Origin: a virus
Length of the DNA stretch: 24,033 nt
Reading direction: 5' to 3' (one strand)
IMG/VR virus record: IMGVR_UViG_3300032753_000162
Span: 1-24,033 of that record
Shown here: positions 20,091 through 24,033 of the stretch, in pieces
How the letters are laid out: each line of letters starts with the position of its first letter
Position numbering within the stretch: the stretch's first letter is position 1
Translations under genes and position numbers: made by a program
Notes under the pieces: generated by a model
The model's input: only the letters and a program-made list of their open reading frames with translations
Database searches by the model: none
Told to the model about the DNA's origin: nothing

Positions 20091-20121
20091 CTTTTATAAA
20101 AAAAATGTTATTTTAGCTACT

Positions 20122-21192
20122 CTATTTGTTAAAGTGTGCTGCGCCAAATACACCGCGATTGACCAGCTTGATCATTCCTGCTGTGGGGCTATTGAATACA
20201 AAGCCCTCTCCTGCTTTATGACCGCCAGTCCACTGTTCAAAACCCTGTACTTGAGGCTCTAATTGAGCCGCTAAATTAGTTTTTAGTGCATAAATGGCGT
20301 TCCAAATAGCCTTTAATGCTTCAAACCCTTGTGCGTTGGTATATAGATAGCCATCTTCGTTTTCGCCAACTAATTTCTTAAATTGCTGTGCAGATATATT
20401 ATGTTGTAGCCAAGGAACAATTTCTTCATTGGTTTGTGCTGTGATCTTGTGGTTAAAATACTTTTGTATCGCGGCCTTAGCAACACTTTGCAAGCCAGCT
20501 AAAAACTCATCGGACAATTTGCCATACTGTGTAACTGCCTTGGTAGCAGCTCCAACTAACTGCACAGGTGTGTTTAATTTAAATTTTATACCAGCAGTAG
20601 GACTTAGTATTGCTACGTTGCCTTTGTTGGCTAGGCCAGTTTTGCCATCCCATGGAGTACCATTCATTTGGTGTACTGCCAAGATGCCAACTTTACCTGC
20701 AATCAATTGACCAATTGCAGATTTAACCGGAACATGATATTCCACTGTAGTTGGGCTGAATATAAACATACCGTTCTGTGGCTGTAGTTCGCCGACTGAC
20801 ATTAAATCGCCTTTAAATATCGCTCGTTCTGTTACTGCGGCTTTTAACCCATTCCACACCAATGCAATCTTAGGATATAGATCGGGACGTGCTGTACGTG
20901 ATGACTTCATTGTAGTGTCGTATACTTCCCAGTCCTTTGCACTCTTGGCAAAGAAACCTTCAGGCATATATTTGTCATTGATAAAGAATTCGCCAGCAGG
21001 TGTATAACCAAATATTAATGCAATGCCGCCATCCCACTTAATACTAACGGAGCCGGGATTGGCAATAACTTCTTGTAGGCCTCGAACATACTTGGCCGCG
21101 CTGGCACTACCATCAAATATACTATCTTCTGGGTGCGGAATGCGTGTTGGTGCAGCAGCTTCAAACAGGTTATCTATAAATTCTAATTTCAT
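20122..21192 (-). CDS. nucleic-acid-ligase-like nucleotidyltransferase with capsid-targeting N-terminus (356 aa)
   Basis: SIKWDGG (K52, D54, G55) fits motif I of ATP-dependent DNA/RNA ligases, where the Lys becomes adenylylated. FKGDLMS (128-131) could be motif III, EGFVF (329-333) motif IV and IKLVNR (K342) motif V. The covalent nucleotidyltransferase core thus seems complete, but there is no recognisable OB-fold after motif V: the protein ends 14 residues later, so it may be a minimal or specialised ligase. The N-terminus MKLEFIDNLFEAA ends in L-F-E, like a T4 capsid-targeting peptide cut by the prohead protease. Its start overlaps the stop of the GNAT-NTase gene by ATGA. Substrate (RNA or DNA) unknown. 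Confidence 0.65.
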   Translation of the reverse strand: MKLEFIDNLFEAAAPTRIPHPEDSIFDGSASAAKYVRGLQEVIANPGSVSIKWDGGIALIFGYTPAGEFFINDKYMPEGFFAKSAKDWEVYDTTMKSSRTARPDLYPKIALVWNGLKAAVTERAIFKGDLMSVGELQPQNGMFIFSPTTVEYHVPVKSAIGQLIAGKVGILAVHQMNGTPWDGKTGLANKGNVAILSPTAGIKFKLNTPVQLVGAATKAVTQYGKLSDEFLAGLQSVAKAAIQKYFNHKITAQTNEEIVPWLQHNISAQQFKKLVGENEDGYLYTNAQGFEALKAIWNAIYALKTNLAAQLEPQVQGFEQWTGGHKAGEGFVFNSPTAGMIKLVNRGVFGAAHFNK

Positions 21193-22541
21193 TTAAAATA
21201 ACCCTTAACCATATCTAAACCTTGTTGTATTTTTTCTCTATCGCTATTAGCACGTGCAATAGCATCTGGTGTTGTAGCTTTATCACGTTTTTTACCGGCA
21301 ATATCTATTTGTGCTTTTTCGTCGTAGCGTTGCAGGAACTTGGTTAAGAAGTCTTGCCCTGACAGGAAACCTGCCAAGTCGCCTTGACCGAACATATCAT
21401 TCATGTCACAACTTTCAGCAAAGCCTTTAATACCCTGTACCAATTTACTAATCTTAACATCATTGACGTCATTGCCGGGATTTTGCTTTAATAGTGGACT
21501 AACCTTGGGATTCTTAATACCCAGGTTCTTGGCCAGATACATGAATGTATCATAGATAAATGTTGTTGGGCTAGTTGTAACTGTGACTACCTCTGTGTCT
21601 TTTTGTTTACTAAAAGGAACGTGTTGGCCATCTTGTACTTTTAATTGTACGCCAGCATGTTGAATACTTAGATCAAGTAGTTCTCCTAGTACGCTAAACA
21701 TATTGCCATGCAATAAGCCTTTAACTCCGCGTTCGGGAGTAACACGACTCGCACCCCATTGTTCTAACCGCTCTGGGTGCCACATAAAATCTACTTGTAC
21801 AAATTGGTTGTTACCCAGGGCAAAGATAGGATGTCCTGCTTTACTTTCGCTTGTATCTACATAAGGAGCATGGCCTTGTTTAACAAAGTCATCAGCCAGC
21901 TTGTTCCAGTATGCTGTAAATTGTCCGTAACTTTGACCCGCTGTTTCTGGACCAATCATTTGTAAATCAATATCACCATATACTTTGTCAGGATTTTCCT
22001 GAGTATCAGCTTCGTGATGTGCGCTGGATCCTGTGGGACGTCCGCGACGTACTGGACCCAATCCGTGTGGCTTTAAATACGCATTAAAGTCTGCAACAAA
22101 ACGGTCTACTACTTGCAGGGCTACTGCAACAATCCGAGGGTGTAGAACTGTACCTTGTGTTAAGGTTGTGTCCCAGCCACCTTCCCATAGTCGACCTTCT
22201 TCGCCGCGATTCTTGTCCCAGAAGTATTTGCCAGCATCGGTTTGTTCCGAACTGCGTTCAATTTTAAAACCTAGGCTTTTTACATAATCATACATGATTG
22301 CAGCTATGCCTTGCCCGCGATACTTGTCGTCTACTGCCAAATCATAAGGCACCATAACGTTGCCATCTCGATCAAACTCTGCGTATCCTAGTCTCCGTCC
22401 GTTTGATGATGCATAAACACTTGCATTTTTGCTATTAGTGTTGATACTTACTTGAATACCATCAACCTCTGCTGTTTTATTAATCAACGCAGGTAGACTT
22501 GAATCTGAGTTCCACTCAAGAATAATATCTCTTATTTTCAT
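21189..22541 (-). CDS. GNAT acetyltransferase fused to nucleotidyltransferase, capsid-targeting N-terminus (450 aa)
   Basis: Residues 25-115 look like a GNAT domain: LAVDDKYRGQGIAAIMYDYV holds the R-G-x-G-I/A acetyl-CoA loop. Residues about 135-300 are a polymerase-beta-type nucleotidyltransferase: G171-S172, D190-I-D192 in VYGDIDLQ, and a third Asp, D251, in FVQVDFMW. A conserved W...KGLLHGN segment follows. The last 110 residues are helical. The N-terminus MKIRDIILEW ends in I-L-E, a possible prohead protease site. GNAT enzymes acetylate amines; NTases of this type transfer a nucleotide to RNA, antibiotics or proteins. Both targets are unknown. The gene is coupled by ATGA overlaps to its neighbours. 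Confidence 0.7.
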   Translation of the reverse strand: MKIRDIILEWNSDSSLPALINKTAEVDGIQVSINTNSKNASVYASSNGRRLGYAEFDRDGNVMVPYDLAVDDKYRGQGIAAIMYDYVKSLGFKIERSSEQTDAGKYFWDKNRGEEGRLWEGGWDTTLTQGTVLHPRIVAVALQVVDRFVADFNAYLKPHGLGPVRRGRPTGSSAHHEADTQENPDKVYGDIDLQMIGPETAGQSYGQFTAYWNKLADDFVKQGHAPYVDTSESKAGHPIFALGNNQFVQVDFMWHPERLEQWGASRVTPERGVKGLLHGNMFSVLGELLDLSIQHAGVQLKVQDGQHVPFSKQKDTEVVTVTTSPTTFIYDTFMYLAKNLGIKNPKVSPLLKQNPGNDVNDVKISKLVQGIKGFAESCDMNDMFGQGDLAGFLSGQDFLTKFLQRYDEKAQIDIAGKKRDKATTPDAIARANSDREKIQQGLDMVKGYFK

Positions 22542-23305
22542 ATCTGATGGCCTAGCTTTCTAAACCATGCAGCTGTTCCCGGTGCTACGTCTTCGGGAAG
22601 GGTTAGTAACCCCTTGGCTTGGTCTTGTTTGGCTTGCGCTAACTTGCCTTCGCGGTCGGGGTCACTGGCTAATGCTTTTAATACAGAAGCTACTGAGTTT
22701 AAATCTGCGGCGTGTGCGCCCGGGTTCAAAAGTACTTTTGCGGCTGCTTCACGGGTGTCTGCGACTACGGAGTTGTCGTCCCGGCGCATTACTGTACCAC
22801 CAAATGCATCTACTTTAAGACCTAAAAATTTACCAATACTGTTTAATAGAATGAACAATTGATTGCCTTTGAATGCTGGATCATCGTACATGCCACGTGG
22901 GCCATGCTGATGCCAGTCGGCAACTCTTTTAGCATCGGGTATGATCATTAAATCTACTTGTGCATATAATGTCTTACCATCTGCTAGTTTGTAAGGAACA
23001 TCAACGTGTACGTTGCGACCTTTTACTGCTACTGCATAACCTTTAGCTTGGAAGTATTGTGCTAATGCTTGTTTAGCCTGCTTCTCATCTGCTACACCAA
23101 AGTTCTTTACTGTGACAGCTTGATCTAAAAACAAATCAATATCTCCACTTGCTACTTTATAACCAGCACTACCAATATCTGCCATGACATGACGCTGTAG
23201 TCCACTTGGTAGATCTCGTTTAATTGTGTCTACTACTGCGGCAACATTTTCTTTTGCCACATCGCTTGTATTATCGAATACATTTCCACCTTCGTATAGG
23301 TACAT
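22538..23305 (-). CDS. polymerase-beta-type nucleotidyltransferase (255 aa)
   Basis: The catalytic set is visible: G45-S46 in ADIGSAGYK, D55-I-D57 in SGDIDLFLD and D118 in YAQVDLMII. Downstream, VADWHQHGPRGMYDDPAFKG and NQLFILLNSIGKFLG parallel the W...KG region of the neighbouring fusion protein, so the two NTases appear to be paralogues. The start MYLYEGGNVF contains L-Y-E and may be a very short version of the capsid-targeting peptide. The C-terminus (LPEDVAPGTAAWFRKLGHQI) is unassigned. TAATG and ATGA overlaps tie it into the operon. Confidence 0.7.
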   Translation of the reverse strand: MYLYEGGNVFDNTSDVAKENVAAVVDTIKRDLPSGLQRHVMADIGSAGYKVASGDIDLFLDQAVTVKNFGVADEKQAKQALAQYFQAKGYAVAVKGRNVHVDVPYKLADGKTLYAQVDLMIIPDAKRVADWHQHGPRGMYDDPAFKGNQLFILLNSIGKFLGLKVDAFGGTVMRRDDNSVVADTREAAAKVLLNPGAHAADLNSVASVLKALASDPDREGKLAQAKQDQAKGLLTLPEDVAPGTAAWFRKLGHQI

Positions 23306-24033
23306 TATTTCTGCATACCTAAACTAATATCATGCTGTTGACTTAAGAACTGTTGTAATGATTCAGGCTGAACCTTGCCACTTGCTAAATGAATCCATTG
23401 TCCTCGATCGTCAAGCCCATATTCTTTACCCTTACCTGTTGTAATGATAATGGGTTCTTGATTCTTAATTTGTACGCCAGCAGCTTGTGCTTGTTGTACA
23501 ATATCTTGTGGCTGATCGGGTACAGGTGGTGTTGCCGTTGTTGCCGGTGTTGCCGTTTGTTCATCCCCGGGTTGTTGACCAAGTTGGTTGGCCATTTGCC
23601 CAAATACTTTCGACCCTTGAGCTGGTGCCGGCGCTTTAGCTGTAGCCTTTTTAACAGCAGGACCGTTTTCGATACCAGCTGATACACGGGCAACAATGTT
23701 AGTTAAAAATTGACTTACCCCTTTAGGAGACATATCAGTTGGTTTTGGAATAGCAAATAACTGTGTACCATCGTGTCTTGTTGCTAGTTGTCTAGCATAT
23801 TTTTGTAGGTTAGCCGGAGTGTTTGATGCTGGATTTGCCTGTACGCCTTGTGTCCATTTATTGACCCAAATTTTGGCATCTTCTTGATTTCGCTGTGTGG
23901 CTTGTTGCCCGGAAACCTTGGCCTGTCTTTCAGCTGTGCCAGGAACAAAACCTTTTACTTTGTTCCATAGACTTGCTCTTGCCGGAGTATCCTCAGGTGC
24001 TGGCGCCGCCTGTGCTGGTGCTGCCTGTGCTGG
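23305..24033 (-). CDS. low-complexity protein of the NTase operon, N-terminus beyond the right edge (242 aa seen)
   Basis: An internal ATG at 23733 would give 142 residues, but the same frame stays open to the right edge, so the gene is almost certainly longer. The visible part begins with PAQAAPAQAAPAPEDTPAR, then a basic segment SLWNKVKGFVPGTAERQAKV, QNPAS-type linkers, MSPKGVSQFLTNIVARVSAG, another Pro/Thr/Gln-rich linker, and a compact end (EYGLDDRGQWIHLASGKV, LQQFLSQQHDISLGMQK). No catalytic motif is visible. The alternating linkers and small modules suggest a virion internal protein. Its stop overlaps the NTase start (TAATG). Confidence 0.65.
   Translation of the reverse strand, partial: PAQAAPAQAAPAPEDTPARASLWNKVKGFVPGTAERQAKVSGQQATQRNQEDAKIWVNKWTQGVQANPASNTPANLQKYARQLATRHDGTQLFAIPKPTDMSPKGVSQFLTNIVARVSAGIENGPAVKKATAKAPAPAQGSKVFGQMANQLGQQPGDEQTATPATTATPPVPDQPQDIVQQAQAAGVQIKNQEPIIITTGKGKEYGLDDRGQWIHLASGKVQPESLQQFLSQQHDISLGMQK

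Noticed and set aside
20091-20121. Terminator after the ligase-like gene
   Set aside because: The T-run on the minus strand has no convincing hairpin in front of it.
1-24033. tRNA genes, CRISPR arrays, insertion sequences or attachment sites
   Set aside because: No cloverleaf-like sequence, regularly spaced repeats, transposase motifs or long direct or inverted repeats were found on reading both strands; weak cases could be missed without software.

Overview
The window looks like part of a large T4-type (myovirus-like) phage genome that infects a Gram-negative, probably proteobacterial, host. The reasons are: almost all genes lie on one strand and are packed with ATGA or TAATG overlaps; T4-style late promoter motifs (TATAAATA, CTAAATA) precede several structural-type genes; a class Ia ribonucleotide reductase pair (nrdA, nrdB) carries a homing endonuclease gene between the two; there are a glutaredoxin, a PAAR spike-tip protein, a fibre-like protein and a cell-wall hydrolase. 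The IscU and IscA proteins closely resemble those I recall from E. coli, which is why I favour a gamma- or betaproteobacterial host. The assignment is inference; no capsid, terminase or polymerase gene is present.

Layout, left to right (nearly all genes read right to left). 1-1836: the N-terminal part of a UV-damage endonuclease (UvdE), running off the left edge, preceded in its operon by six small unknown proteins. 1837-3745: two sigma70-like promoters around a hidden 48-residue basic protein, an HExxH metallopeptidase-like protein, and a secreted SleB-type wall hydrolase with its own promoter and a 5' leader hairpin. 3746-6143: a 599-residue virion protein, the PAAR protein and an Sm-like small protein. 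6147-10601: glutaredoxin, nrdB, an HNH homing endonuclease, nrdA. 10611-11660: an unknown protein and a short fibre-like protein. 11697-13393: a radical SAM protein coupled to a PD-(D/E)XK exonuclease. 13441-14178: the only plus-strand gene, an SGNH hydrolase, overlapping tail-to-tail with a glycosyltransferase-like gene. 14142-16852: an iron-sulphur module (IscA, a Cys-rich small protein, an interrupted IscU) below two secreted Pro-rich proteins. 16911-18051: two probable internal head proteins. 18088-20042: small unknowns, a C-terminally anchored membrane protein and a virion-type protein followed by a clear terminator. 20122-24033: a tightly coupled operon of a nucleic-acid-ligase-like protein, a GNAT-nucleotidyltransferase fusion, a second nucleotidyltransferase and a low-complexity protein cut by the right edge.

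Three things stand out. First, iscU is broken by 8 extra bases, arranged as GGA-TGA-CC-GGA: a Gly codon, a stop, and the same Gly codon. Skipping from one GGA to the other restores a canonical IscU exactly, which is the layout of T4 gene 60 translational bypassing; a coupled split gene (ATGA overlap) and simple mutation are the competing readings. Second, several right-hand proteins begin with short T4-like capsid-targeting peptides ending in I/L-x-E, suggesting that the ligase-like and nucleotidyltransferase proteins travel inside the capsid. Third, five genes have promoter -10 elements so close to the start codon that their mRNAs should be leaderless.

How the genes may work together (inference): RNR, glutaredoxin and the exonuclease feed DNA synthesis; IscU/IscA could supply clusters for the radical SAM protein or host enzymes; UvdE repairs DNA; the packaged NTase/ligase set may act on nucleic acid at the start of infection.
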